A stretch of 64,000 nucleotides of DNA, from positions 310,001 through 374,000 of the forward strand of contig NZ_WQBE01000002.1 of assembly GCF_013032005.1 (NCBI RefSeq). The letters run 5' to 3'. This document shows positions 16,986-25,502 of the stretch, piece after piece. The position numbers and the translations under genes were made by a program. This DNA is from Ruegeria atlantica. GTDB taxonomy: Bacteria; Pseudomonadota; Alphaproteobacteria; Rhodobacterales; Rhodobacteraceae. The notes under the pieces were generated by a model, which saw nothing but the letters and a program-made list of their open reading frames with translations, ran no database searches and was not told the DNA's origin. Position 1 is the first letter of the stretch; every line of letters starts with the position of its first letter.

Positions 16986-18379
16986 TCCACCCCCCTTGAG
17001 GTCGTGGCAGGAAAGCTGAGTGCGACGCGAAAGCCAATGTCGTCGCGGGTCATTTCAACCTTGCCGTCAAAAGCCTCGGCTGTCGATTTCACGATGGACA
17101 GTCCCAGCCCGCTGCTGTCCTCGCCCGAGCCGGTGGTGCGATTGAACCGATCACCGATTTGTTCGGCGACAGGGGTGGCCGGGCCAGGCCCATGATCGCG
17201 CACCCACAATACGGCACGGCCACTTTCTTGCGCAGCCCCGATGCTGACCGGGGGTTGCCCGTGCCGCAGCGCATTGCCCAACAGGTTTTTGGCAGCTTCG
17301 GCCAGAGAAAAGGCATCGGCATTTACCAGAACGGGATTTTCTCCGATCTCCAGCCGCACTTCGACCCCGGGGGCGACAAGCTCATGATCGCTTTGTTCCA
17401 GCACGTCCAATGCCACCTCGCGCAGATCAACGGGAAGGCGCGGGGCACTGTCGATGCGGTGGATCACCATGGCACGGGACAGCAGTTGGTCCAGCAAAGT
17501 GCCCAGCGATCGCGTGCGGCCCAGTAGCCGGTCTAATGCCCGTTTGCGGGCGGGGGGGTCGGGATCATCCTGCGCAATTTCCGCCTGAACCCGGATCGCC
17601 GCCACCGGCGTGCGTAGCTGATGCGCCGTGTCGGCAATCAGGTTGCGCATGGTGTCCACCTGCCGGTCCAGCCGTCCCATAAAGCGGTTCATCGCGTTCA
17701 GCATCACCTGCAGTTCGCGCGGCAGGCCGTCGCTGGCCATAGGGGTCAGATCGTGAGGATCGCGGCGGGTCAGATCCTCGGACAGGGCCTCAAGCGGGCG
17801 CAGGGCGGATCGGGTGACAATCCATGACATCGCCAGCAACAGAACGCCCGCCACCGCCATCGGCAGCAAGGCGTCGCGCATCAGGCCAACGGTCATCATC
17901 TGACGCGCGCGCAAGGTCTGCCCGACCAGTATTTCCACCTCGCCCGAAAACTCGCGTTCGGCAAACAGGCGGGCCAGGCGGACAAAGCGCGCAGGTTCTC
18001 CGTTCAGATCGGCGGCGAAATAGATCGGAGCAGCACCAGGCTGTTGCGGTATGTCGATCACCGTGTCGCGATCCAACCCGGTGATAAAAGGGCCATCTGG
18101 TACTTGAACCGCATAGAAAATCCGATCTTCAGGGGCCTGCGCCAGCAGTTGAAAGGCGGAAACCGGCAGGTCTACGACGGGTACGCCGTCCTGAATCCGC
18201 ACGGACTCGGCGATGTCGCTGGCGGCGCCAAGCAAAAGCCGGTCATAAGCCTGCCGCGCCGCCAATCTGCCATTGGCCCAGATCGACAAAGCGACAAGGC
18301 AGCCGCCTAGTATCAAAATCAGCATCACCGCGCTGAGAACACGGGCAGTCAGGCTGTGGGGCAGGTGCAGCTTAGCCAT
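16982..18379 (-). CDS. tctE: TctE-type sensor histidine kinase
   Basis: A 465-residue kinase: TM1 about 13–35, a periplasmic sensor region (to ~165), TM2 about 169–190, HAMP-like linker, H-box with H253 (DTAHQLRTPVAAI), N-box NLLGNALRHG, G1 DHGPGP and G2 GLGLSIVKS. The start at ATG 18379 overlaps the tctD stop by eight bases; the longer frame upstream to 18553 lies inside tctD and is rejected. By analogy with Salmonella/Bordetella systems it senses a tri- or dicarboxylate and controls tctCBA. Confidence 0.92.
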   Translation of the reverse strand: MAKLHLPHSLTARVLSAVMLILILGGCLVALSIWANGRLAARQAYDRLLLGAASDIAESVRIQDGVPVVDLPVSAFQLLAQAPEDRIFYAVQVPDGPFITGLDRDTVIDIPQQPGAAPIYFAADLNGEPARFVRLARLFAEREFSGEVEILVGQTLRARQMMTVGLMRDALLPMAVAGVLLLAMSWIVTRSALRPLEALSEDLTRRDPHDLTPMASDGLPRELQVMLNAMNRFMGRLDRQVDTMRNLIADTAHQLRTPVAAIRVQAEIAQDDPDPPARKRALDRLLGRTRSLGTLLDQLLSRAMVIHRIDSAPRLPVDLREVALDVLEQSDHELVAPGVEVRLEIGENPVLVNADAFSLAEAAKNLLGNALRHGQPPVSIGAAQESGRAVLWVRDHGPGPATPVAEQIGDRFNRTTGSGEDSSGLGLSIVKSTAEAFDGKVEMTRDDIGFRVALSFPATTSRGVE

Positions 18380-19043
18380 CCAGACCGATCCGGTATCCGA
18401 CACCACGCCGGGTGGTGATGCTGACCGTACTGCCGGTGAACTTTTTGCGCAGGCGGGCGATATACAGCTCAATCGCGTTTTCGCCGACATCGGCATCCTC
18501 GAACCCGTAAAGCGAATCGTACAGCCGGGTTTTCGACAGGAATTGCCCCTCATGCCGGATCAGTGCGTCCAGCACAGCGGCCTCGCGCGCGGTCAGGTTC
18601 AGGCGTTTGCCCTCTAGCGCGGCGCTGCGGTCCTTGGGGGCATAGATCAGCGGGCCCAGCGTGATCTGCTCGGATTTTCGGTCGGCGTCGCGACGAACCA
18701 GAGCGCGCAACCGGGCCTCAAGCTCACGCTGGTCGAAGGGCTTGCCCAGATAGTCGTCGGCCCCCTTGTCCAGCGCGGCGATCCGATCTTCGACCGAGGT
18801 CAGCGCGGTCAGCATCAGCACAGGGATACGGTCACCTACCGCGCGGATCTTGCTTAGGAAATTCAACCCGGACCCATCGGGTAGATTGATATCCAGCAAC
18901 ATGGCGTCATAGGTTTGGACTGCACGAAAATCACCGGCGGCTTCGACGGTTGTGGCCAGATCACATACCACACCGGACCGGGCCAGATGGGCTATCACAC
19001 CTTCGGCCAGATCTTCGGCATCTTCGATCATCAATACGCGCAT
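18372..19043 (-). CDS. tctD: TctD-type OmpR-family response regulator
   Basis: A 223-residue response regulator with receiver domain (phospho-acceptor D51 in LLDINLPDG; Lys in YLGKPFD) and a winged-helix C-terminal domain (LNLTAREAAVLDALI, RLYDSLYGFED, YIARLRKKF, RRGVGYRIG). Divergent from tctCBA across a 152-bp region carrying a tandem TGACAG repeat, a candidate binding site. Pairing with tctE is clear from the overlap. Confidence 0.94.
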   Translation of the reverse strand: MRVLMIEDAEDLAEGVIAHLARSGVVCDLATTVEAAGDFRAVQTYDAMLLDINLPDGSGLNFLSKIRAVGDRIPVLMLTALTSVEDRIAALDKGADDYLGKPFDQRELEARLRALVRRDADRKSEQITLGPLIYAPKDRSAALEGKRLNLTAREAAVLDALIRHEGQFLSKTRLYDSLYGFEDADVGENAIELYIARLRKKFTGSTVSITTRRGVGYRIGLDG

Positions 19044-19073
19044 GACCCCTCCCCAAGGCGAACGCCTGAACCC

Positions 19074-19090
19074 TGACAGGTTCGTGACAG
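19074..19090. promoter_or_regulatory. Tandem TGACAG half-sites, candidate TctD box
   Basis: TGACAG occurs at 19074–19079 and again at 19085–19090, eleven bases apart start to start, which is one helical turn and the spacing that OmpR-family regulators use for tandem dimers. It lies in the tctD/tctC divergent region. By pattern; not otherwise tested. Confidence 0.4.
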
Positions 19091-19195
19091 CATTATTCGG
19101 TATACAGATTCAACCTGCAAGGACGGGCCTTGTGTCCTGCGGGGATCGGTTTCGGCTGCACGCGCAGTCCAAAAAGACCAGAGGAGGAGACACGA

Positions 19196-20164
19196 ATGAA
19201 ACTGTTTGGAACCAGTGGCGCGATTGCGGCTGCTGTCTTTGCCCTGTCCGGCGTAGCGGCTAGCGCGCAGGAATGTATCGCCCCGGCCAACCCCGGTGGC
19301 GGATGGGATTTCACCTGTCGTCAGGTGGGTAAATCGCTGCAGGATCTGGGCCTGATCGACCAGACCATGCAAGTGGTGAACCTTGCCGGTGGCGGCGGCG
19401 GCGTTGCTTTTGCCGAGGTGGTGAACAAGCGCGGCGAGGATAATGAGCTGATCGTGGCGGCCAGTGCGGCCACTGCCACCCGTCTGGCGCAGGGGGCTTA
19501 CCCCGGCAATACCATGGATCAGGTGCGGTGGCTGGCGGCCATCGGCGCGGATTACGGCGTGATTGCCGTTGCGGCAGATAGCCCGGTCAACACGCTGCCT
19601 GAATTGCTGGACCAGATCAAAGCCGACCCAACCGCCGTGTCGGTTGCGGGTGGCTCGGCCGTGGGTGGTTGGGATCACCTGAAGGTTCTGATCGCGGCCA
19701 ATGCATATGGCATCGACGATGTGCGCTCGGTCAAATACATCGCCTTTGACGGCGGTGGTGAGGCCGTGACCCAGCTGCTGGCCGGGTCGGTTCAGGCCTT
19801 TACCGGCGATATCTCCGAGGCCAAGGGTTTCGTAGACTCGGGCGACATCAAGGTGATCGCGGTGCTGGCACCCGAACGTCTGCCCGGCGAATTCGCCGAT
19901 TTCCCGACCGCCAAGGAACAGGGCATTGACGCGATCGGCGCCAACTGGCGTGGCTTCTATGCCCCCGGTGGCATGACCGATGACGCCTATGGCGACTGGG
20001 TCGGCAAGATCGGTGATCTCTACGCTTCGGATGAATGGAAAGAGGTGATGGCCGCCAACGGTCTGGCACCGCTGGACCTGCAAGGCGCAGATTTCCAGAA
20101 CTTCGTGGCTGAATCCGTGGGTCAGATCCAGACCATCTCGAAAGAGATCGGGATCATCAAATAA
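19196..20164 (+). CDS. tctC: Tripartite tricarboxylate transporter substrate-binding protein
   Basis: A 322-residue periplasmic binding protein with a signal peptide (AAAVFALSGVAASAQ) and the TctC/Bug fold: PANPGGGWDFTCRQVGKSL, GGGGGVAFAEV, VSVAGGSAVGGWDHLK, and GGGEAVTQLLAG. It captures a carboxylate and hands it to TctAB. A very strong GAGGAGGAG ribosome site precedes ATG 19196, and a stable hairpin follows the stop, in keeping with higher expression than tctB and tctA. Confidence 0.95.
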   Translation: MKLFGTSGAIAAAVFALSGVAASAQECIAPANPGGGWDFTCRQVGKSLQDLGLIDQTMQVVNLAGGGGGVAFAEVVNKRGEDNELIVAASAATATRLAQGAYPGNTMDQVRWLAAIGADYGVIAVAADSPVNTLPELLDQIKADPTAVSVAGGSAVGGWDHLKVLIAANAYGIDDVRSVKYIAFDGGGEAVTQLLAGSVQAFTGDISEAKGFVDSGDIKVIAVLAPERLPGEFADFPTAKEQGIDAIGANWRGFYAPGGMTDDAYGDWVGKIGDLYASDEWKEVMAANGLAPLDLQGADFQNFVAESVGQIQTISKEIGIIK

Positions 20165-20177
20165 CACCACTCACTGT

Positions 20178-20205
20178 GATCCGGGCGCCTGGCTGTGCCC
20201 GGATC
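20178..20205 (+). terminator. Intercistronic hairpin between tctC and tctB
   Basis: Perfect nine-pair stem GATCCGGGC (20178–20186) / GCCCGGATC (20197–20205), ten-base loop, with no T-run. It probably protects the tctC 3' end or partly terminates, rather than ending the operon. Confidence 0.55.
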
Positions 20206-20237
20206 CAAATCATTTACCCGAACTATAGGAGACACCG

Positions 20238-20669
20238 ATGAGTGACCGTATCTTCGGGGTCGTCGGACTGCTACTTGCCATCGGATTTGCCTTTTCCGCA
20301 CTGGCGATCGAGGAAAGCTTTCTGTCTGACGCCGTCGGACCCAAGGCCTTCCCGCTGATCATTGCTGCCATTCTGGGCCTGTCGAGCATCGTCATCGCCC
20401 TGCGCCCTGATGCCGAACCCGAATGGCCCGCGTTGGGCCGTCTGGTTGAGATCGGCGCGGCCGTGGTCATGATGATCCTTTACGCCGAATTGCTGCCCGT
20501 TGTGGGATTTGTCATCGCCACCGCCTTTGCCGCCACCTATCTGGCCTGGCGTCTGGGGTCCGGGCCGCTGGAAAGCGTGTTGGTTGGCGTCGGCACATCC
20601 ATAGGTATTTACGTAATTTTCCATCTGGTTCTGGGTCTGTCACTGGCCCGCGGCCCGCTGGGCTTCTGA
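20238..20669 (+). CDS. tctB: Tripartite tricarboxylate transporter small membrane subunit
   Basis: A 143-residue TctB with four predicted membrane segments (about 6–24, 33–53, 73–91 and 115–140). The sequence SDAVGPKAFPLIIAAILG is typical of the family N-terminal half. It forms the membrane complex with TctA. GGAGACACC precedes the start; the stop is ten bases before tctA. Confidence 0.93.
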   Translation: MSDRIFGVVGLLLAIGFAFSALAIEESFLSDAVGPKAFPLIIAAILGLSSIVIALRPDAEPEWPALGRLVEIGAAVVMMILYAELLPVVGFVIATAFAATYLAWRLGSGPLESVLVGVGTSIGIYVIFHLVLGLSLARGPLGF

Positions 20670-20679
20670 GGAGAGGGGC

Positions 20680-22218
20680 ATGGAAACATTAGCATCCCTT
20701 GGGGACGGTTTCGCCATCGCGCTGACATGGCAGAACCTGATGCTGGCCCTGCTGGGCTGTTTTCTGGGTACAATCATGGGTGCGTTGCCCGGTCTGGGCC
20801 CGTCCAATGGTGTGGCCATTCTGATCCCGCTGGCGTTCACGCTAGGTCTGGGGGCGACACCCTCGCTGATCCTGCTGACCAGCGTCTATTACGGTGCAAT
20901 GTATGGGGGACGGATTTCATCCATTCTTTTGAATATCCCCGGGGATGAGCCCGCGATGATGACCTGTCTGGACGGGCATCCGATGGCCAAAAAAGGGTTC
21001 GCAGGTGAGGCATTGTCGCTGTCCGGCATCGCGTCGTTTGTTGGGGCTTTTCTGGCCACTTGGGGCCTGATCTTTCTGGCACCGCAGCTGGTGAAGATCG
21101 CGCTGTTGTTTGGACCGGCGGAATATTTCGCCCTGTTCGCGCTGGCCTTTATGACGTTGGGCGGCGTGTCGTCGACCAATCAGGCGAAATCGGCATTTGC
21201 CGCCGCATTGGGACTTGGGCTGGCAACCATTGGTGTCGACACACAAACCGGCGTGCCCCGGTTCACCTTTGGCGAGGTGCATCTGTATGACGGGTTGGAT
21301 TTTCTAGTCGCCATCGTCGGCTTGTTCGCCTTGTCCGAAGTGTTCATCTTTCTTGAACACCGCCACGGCGGATCGGATGCCGAAGGGCGCAAGCTGAATA
21401 TCGGCCGGCTTTACCCGCCGATGTCGATGGTCAGGAAATGCACACCAACCATGCTGCGCACCTCTTTCCTGGGCTTTATAGCCGGGGTTTTACCGGGCGC
21501 AGGCGCTTCCTTGGGCTCGTTCATTTCCTATTCGATGGAAAAGCGGCTGGTCGACAAGGAAAACACCTTTGGCACCGGTGATCCGCGCGGTGTGGCGGCG
21601 CCCGAGGCCGGGAACAACGCCGCTGCCGGGGGTGCTCTGGTACCAATGCTGGCGCTGGGCGTACCGGGTTCGGGAACCACGGCCGTGCTGTTGGCGGTCC
21701 TGCTGGCGCTGAACATCACGCCGGGGCCGCTGCTGTTCACGCAGAACCCGGATGTGGTCTGGGGTTTGATCGCGGCGCTGTTCATCGCGAACTTTATGCT
21801 GCTGGCGATGAATATCCCGATGGTGGGCCTGTTCACGCGGGTTCTGATGGTGCCGTCGCGCATCCTGATGCCCGTCGTGGCGATGGTCAGTTTTGTGGGT
21901 ATCTATGGCATTTCGGGCTCCAGCTTTGATCTGCTGGTGATGATCGGGTTCGGTGTCATGGGGTGGGTTCTGCGCAAGCTGGACGTACCGCTGGTGCCGG
22001 TTATCTTGGGCACGCTTTTGGGCAACTCGATGGAAAACAACCTGCGTCGTGCGGTGACCATCGACAACGGCAACTGGTGGACCCTGATCGACAGCCCGCT
22101 GTCCATCGCGCTGTGGACCATTGCCATCATCGGCTTTGTTCTGCCCCTGATCGTGGGCGCACGGGTCAAAGCCAAGATGCACCAGCGCCGCGATGAAGAA
22201 GGCGCGATCAGCGATTGA
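20680..22218 (+). CDS. tctA: Tripartite tricarboxylate transporter large membrane subunit
   Basis: A 512-residue polytopic transporter with about twelve membrane segments. Family signatures are present: GALPGLGPSNGVAILIPL near residue 35, YYGAMYGGRISSILLNIPG, and the repeat-like GVLPGAGASLGSFISYS near 275. With TctB and TctC it imports a tricarboxylate or related acid driven by ion gradients. Substrate cannot be read from sequence. Confidence 0.95.
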   Translation: METLASLGDGFAIALTWQNLMLALLGCFLGTIMGALPGLGPSNGVAILIPLAFTLGLGATPSLILLTSVYYGAMYGGRISSILLNIPGDEPAMMTCLDGHPMAKKGFAGEALSLSGIASFVGAFLATWGLIFLAPQLVKIALLFGPAEYFALFALAFMTLGGVSSTNQAKSAFAAALGLGLATIGVDTQTGVPRFTFGEVHLYDGLDFLVAIVGLFALSEVFIFLEHRHGGSDAEGRKLNIGRLYPPMSMVRKCTPTMLRTSFLGFIAGVLPGAGASLGSFISYSMEKRLVDKENTFGTGDPRGVAAPEAGNNAAAGGALVPMLALGVPGSGTTAVLLAVLLALNITPGPLLFTQNPDVVWGLIAALFIANFMLLAMNIPMVGLFTRVLMVPSRILMPVVAMVSFVGIYGISGSSFDLLVMIGFGVMGWVLRKLDVPLVPVILGTLLGNSMENNLRRAVTIDNGNWWTLIDSPLSIALWTIAIIGFVLPLIVGARVKAKMHQRRDEEGAISD

Positions 22219-22225
22219 TGAATCA

Positions 22226-22254
22226 GGCGTCGCCGATCACGTGTTGGCGGCGCC
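22226..22254 (+). terminator. Hairpin after tctA
   Basis: GGCGTCGCC (22226–22234) pairs with GGCGGCGCC (22246–22254) over nine pairs including one G·U, with an eleven-base loop. It is eight bases after the tctA stop and lacks a T-run, so termination may be Rho-assisted or inefficient. Confidence 0.45.
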
Positions 22255-22357
22255 GTCCCAGGGTCTTTCGGTTTGGTAATTCGCCTGAATTGTCGTTTCG
22301 GATGCCGAGCTGAGGCGTCGTTGGAACCCATATGCAGCAGGTTCTGACCCTGATTGC

Positions 22358-23221
22358 TTAGATGCGATAGAACTGGCGCGCTGTGCCTCCGAAGACAAGA
22401 TCGTGGTCTTGTTCGGGAACCAGCGCGCCGTACCTTTCAACCAAAACCGCATAGGTGGAAGACAGGCTGTCGACCGGGAAATTCGACCCGAACATGCACC
22501 GATGGGGCCCGAATTGGGTCAGGCATGTGTCCACGATGGGCCGCACGCGGTCGGCGCTCCAGTTGTGATCGAACATGCCAAGACCGGACAGTTTGCATGT
22601 CACCTGCGGCAGCGCCGAGAGGTGATGCAGTGCTTGCACCCACTGTTGCAACCCTTGTTCCGACCGGTCATGGGGTGACCCTGCATGGCATAGCGCCACC
22701 CGCGTCGCAGGGGCCTGCGCCAGAACGGCGGCGGTCTGCTCCATCAATTCTGGCAGCAATTGCAGGTCAAATGACAGTCCGCGGTCACTCAGTTGTTTCA
22801 ACCCGTCCAGAAACCTTGGATTGTCCAGCAGGTCGTTTGTGCCGGACAGTTGATCCTCGCCCGGTGCGCGGCCGATGATCTGACGCACCCCACGCACAGA
22901 GGGCAGGGTTTGCAAACGGTCCAGTTGCGTGGTTACGTCCTGTGCAGTCAGATCACAAAAGGCAACCTGGACCAGTGGCCAGTCGGGATTTTGATCGGCA
23001 ACAGACTGGACCCATTGCGCCTCGGCCCAGGGATCGTCCGCACCTACCTGGATATGGACCGAGGCGGAAAATCCTTGAGCGTCAGCTTGGAACTCGGGCA
23101 GCAGATAGTTCCGCTGAATGGGGCTGGGGTCACCGAAGAATCGCACCGCGCCCTTTTCCATCAACCACGGATAATGCACCGCGGTCAGGTCCCACAGATG
23201 GTGATGCGCATCAATCCTCAT
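22358..23221 (-). CDS. Amidohydrolase (COG3618, lactonase-like)
   Basis: A 287-residue metal-dependent hydrolase of the amidohydrolase-2 group, which includes L-fucono- and L-rhamnono-lactonases and the 2-pyrone-4,6-dicarboxylate lactonase LigI. It begins IDAHHHLWDLTAVHYPWL with the HxH metal site and ends with the catalytic Asp region FGSNFPVDSLSSTYAVL. It overlaps the stop of the upstream NTF2-like gene by four bases and so belongs to the divergent arm of the 24 kb regulon. A lactone-opening step is the likeliest role. Confidence 0.85.
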   Translation of the reverse strand: MRIDAHHHLWDLTAVHYPWLMEKGAVRFFGDPSPIQRNYLLPEFQADAQGFSASVHIQVGADDPWAEAQWVQSVADQNPDWPLVQVAFCDLTAQDVTTQLDRLQTLPSVRGVRQIIGRAPGEDQLSGTNDLLDNPRFLDGLKQLSDRGLSFDLQLLPELMEQTAAVLAQAPATRVALCHAGSPHDRSEQGLQQWVQALHHLSALPQVTCKLSGLGMFDHNWSADRVRPIVDTCLTQFGPHRCMFGSNFPVDSLSSTYAVLVERYGALVPEQDHDLVFGGTARQFYRI

Positions 23222-24216
23222 GGTGTTTCAATCCCGGTTGTGCGGGCCAATATATCGACGCCTTGTTGTTTCCAGAAATGCAATAGATCAATGAAGATCC
23301 AGTTCTCGGCCAGCTTGTCACCCGCACGGCGATAGATGTCGATCACCCGAAACTCAGCCGCCTTTCCGGTGGCGGGCATCCCCATGAAACCGCCCGTGGG
23401 CACGGCGGTGAAATTGGGCCAGCCGAAAAAGCCGCCATAGTGCCCCTCGGCCATGCGGCAGATATGTTGGGTCTTTGAGCGTTCGGTGAAGGCCGCGCGA
23501 AACGGGCCGGAATGCTGCTGCGCGTAACGCGCGATTGTGTAGGTGGCACCGATCCCTTCGGGCCCCCACCAGATCATGTCCTCGTGCCAAGTTTGCGCCA
23601 GCTCATCCGTCAGGGACAAGCCGCTGTCCCACTGCCCAAGGTCCGAGATCATGGCGTTGATGACCTCCAGCGTCTTGTGACCTTCGTCGGCGGGCTGATC
23701 TTCGGTCAGAATGCCGTCATGTGTCATTGGTCCGGGCTGCACCAGATGCGCTGCGGTCTGTGGCGGAAAGGGGTTCTGACCGGCCTGAACCATCAGGTGC
23801 GGAATGTCGAAATACATTGCCGTCTCGGAAATCTTGCCATCCACAACATTGTGAAATTCGCAATACCGCAGAAGGGCCATCTTGCCAGTGGGGCGGATGC
23901 CCAGCCATGGCGCGTCGAACAGACCCATGAGGTGCCCCATCGACACCACCCAGACGCCCCCTTCGGTCAAAGAATTTCGGCCCGCGAAAAAGATATCCTG
24001 TCGGCGTTGTAGATGGGTCAGACTGTGTTTCAGCGGCTGCCAGAACCTGCGCGCCACCGCGTCAGGGCCTGCGATTTCGTCGAACGGGTGAAATCCGCGC
24101 CACACCAGATTCGGTGCGCTATATTGCTTTGTGACGGTGGCCAACTCATCCCCATTAGCGCGGCTAAGCGCGTCATGGAAGGACAGGATCAGCTTTTTTT
24201 CAGTTTGAAAACTCAC
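23218..24216 (-). CDS. Tandem SnoaL/NTF2-like protein (paralogue 1)
   Basis: A 332-residue protein made of two NTF2-fold domains. The first (about 1–165) contains LGIRPTGKMALLRYCEF, VDGKISE and the DIPHLMVQAGQNPFP end motif; the second (about 185–332) contains GMPATGKAAEFRVIDIY and ENWIFIDLLHFWKQQGVD. SnoaL-type proteins include polyketide cyclases, but most 'ester cyclase' relatives have no proven reaction. It is the first gene of the minus arm, starting 164 bp from the ABC importer genes, with two palindromic operators in between. Related in both halves to the product at 30957. Confidence 0.82.
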   Translation of the reverse strand: MSFQTEKKLILSFHDALSRANGDELATVTKQYSAPNLVWRGFHPFDEIAGPDAVARRFWQPLKHSLTHLQRRQDIFFAGRNSLTEGGVWVVSMGHLMGLFDAPWLGIRPTGKMALLRYCEFHNVVDGKISETAMYFDIPHLMVQAGQNPFPPQTAAHLVQPGPMTHDGILTEDQPADEGHKTLEVINAMISDLGQWDSGLSLTDELAQTWHEDMIWWGPEGIGATYTIARYAQQHSGPFRAAFTERSKTQHICRMAEGHYGGFFGWPNFTAVPTGGFMGMPATGKAAEFRVIDIYRRAGDKLAENWIFIDLLHFWKQQGVDILARTTGIETP

Positions 24217-24285
24217 GGCGCTTTCCGTTCTTTATCAGTGTTTTGCGGGGTCTTTTCCGCGAATTCGACTCGGTGGTTTCGCGTA

Positions 24286-24307
24286 TTTTTGCATACGTAT
24301 GCAAAAA
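24286..24307. promoter_or_regulatory. Palindromic operator O1, LacI-family type
   Basis: A perfect 22-bp palindrome with core TTTGCATACGTATGCAAA (24288–24305) and a central CG step, the classical LacI/GalR operator form. It lies between the divergent NTF2-like gene and the ABC importer genes. The regulator encoded at 32773 is the obvious candidate. Confidence 0.75.
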
Positions 24308-24341
24308 AGTCTTGCCTGATTTGATATATGCGAATTACTGT

Positions 24342-24359
24342 TTTGCAAACGTATGCAAA
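24342..24359. promoter_or_regulatory. Palindromic operator O2, LacI-family type
   Basis: TTTGCAAACGTATGCAAA, an 18-bp palindrome with one mismatched pair, sharing the TTTGCA…TGCAAA arms and CG centre with O1. Centre-to-centre distance from O1 is 54 bp, close to five helical turns, which would suit cooperative binding or looping. It ends 21 bases before the ATPase-gene start. Confidence 0.72.
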
Positions 24360-24380
24360 CGAATCCTTTCAGGGGGCACC

Positions 24381-25454
24381 ATGGCGGAAATTCAATTGCG
24401 CAACGTCGGCAAGCGCTGGGGGTCATTCATTGGGGTCCACAATTTCGACCTGACCATCGCGGATCGCGAATTTCTGGTTCTGCTGGGCCCCTCGGGCTGT
24501 GGCAAGACCACCACGATGCGCATGATCGCCGGTCTTGAGGACGTCACCGAGGGCGAAATTCTGGTTGATGGCAAGGTGGTCAACGATCTGGAACCCAAGG
24601 ACCGCGATGTGGCGATGGTGTTCCAGAGCTACGCGCTCTATCCCAACATGAACGTCTACGAAAACATCCGCTTTCCTTTGAAAGTGCGCGGCATCGACCC
24701 GTCGACCCATGACGACAAGGTGCGTCGGGCCAGCGCGATGGTGGAACTGGACGATTTCTTGCACCGCAAACCCGCCGAATTGTCAGGCGGTCAGCGGCAA
24801 CGTGTGGCGCTGGCCCGCGCCATCGTACGGGAACCGAACGTGTTCCTGATGGACGAGCCGTTGTCGAACCTGGATGCCAAGCTGCGTGTTTCGACCCGAG
24901 CTCAGATTAAGAACCTCAGCCACGAGCTGGCGGTGACAACCATCTACGTGACCCACGACCAGATCGAAGCGATGACGTTGGCCGACCGAGTTGTTGTGAT
25001 GAAACAAGGCGTGGTGCAGCAGGTCGGCAGCCCGACCGATATTTACGACCGGCCCGCCAATACTTTTGTGGCCAGCTTTATCGGCTCACCGGCGATGAAC
25101 CTGATGGATGGCGAGGTTTCGGGCGGTGTGTTCCGCGCCGAACATGTAGCGATTCCGGTCGACGCACCGGACGGTCCGATGACATTGGGCTTCCGCGCTG
25201 AAGATGCTGGCCTTGCCGAAGGGCAGGGCGAAATCACCGCACCGATCTACACGCTGGAACTGCTGGGCGACGCGACCATGATCTCGGTCCGGGTCGGCGG
25301 TGCGCTGGTATCGGTCAAAGCCGACAAAGCCTTCCGCGCCGAGATTGGAGATTCCGTCTCGTTCTCGGTGCCCAAAGAAATCTGTCACCTCTTCGAAGCT
25401 GGAAGCGGTGCGCGGATCGGGGAACAACCCCACGAACAGCCCATACGGGCATAA
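24381..25454 (+). CDS. Sugar-type ABC importer ATPase (MalK/UgpC-like)
   Basis: A 357-residue ATPase: Walker A GPSGCGKTT (about 38–46), Q-loop VFQSYALYPNM, signature LSGGQRQRVALARAI, Walker B VFLMDEPLSNLDAKLR, H-loop YVTHDQIEA, then a C-terminal TOBE/OB domain. ATG 24381 follows AGGGGG (24371–24376); the frame open to 24243 runs through the operators and is rejected. First gene of a 14-gene plus-strand run, energising the importer encoded next. Confidence 0.95.
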   Translation: MAEIQLRNVGKRWGSFIGVHNFDLTIADREFLVLLGPSGCGKTTTMRMIAGLEDVTEGEILVDGKVVNDLEPKDRDVAMVFQSYALYPNMNVYENIRFPLKVRGIDPSTHDDKVRRASAMVELDDFLHRKPAELSGGQRQRVALARAIVREPNVFLMDEPLSNLDAKLRVSTRAQIKNLSHELAVTTIYVTHDQIEAMTLADRVVVMKQGVVQQVGSPTDIYDRPANTFVASFIGSPAMNLMDGEVSGGVFRAEHVAIPVDAPDGPMTLGFRAEDAGLAEGQGEITAPIYTLELLGDATMISVRVGGALVSVKADKAFRAEIGDSVSFSVPKEICHLFEAGSGARIGEQPHEQPIRA

Positions 25455-25502
25455 CACCGGTCCGGACGTCGACGACGGACCGATCCTGACAGGGAGAAAC
25501 GC

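Noticed and set aside
21490..22182. Minus-strand frame inside tctA
   Set aside because: Antisense shadow with repetitive His/Gln/Arg; no domain.
24286..24307. Palindrome as a transcription terminator
   Set aside because: It lies in a divergent promoter region, has a symmetric CG centre with no loop and has a near-identical partner 54 bp away, all typical of an operator.
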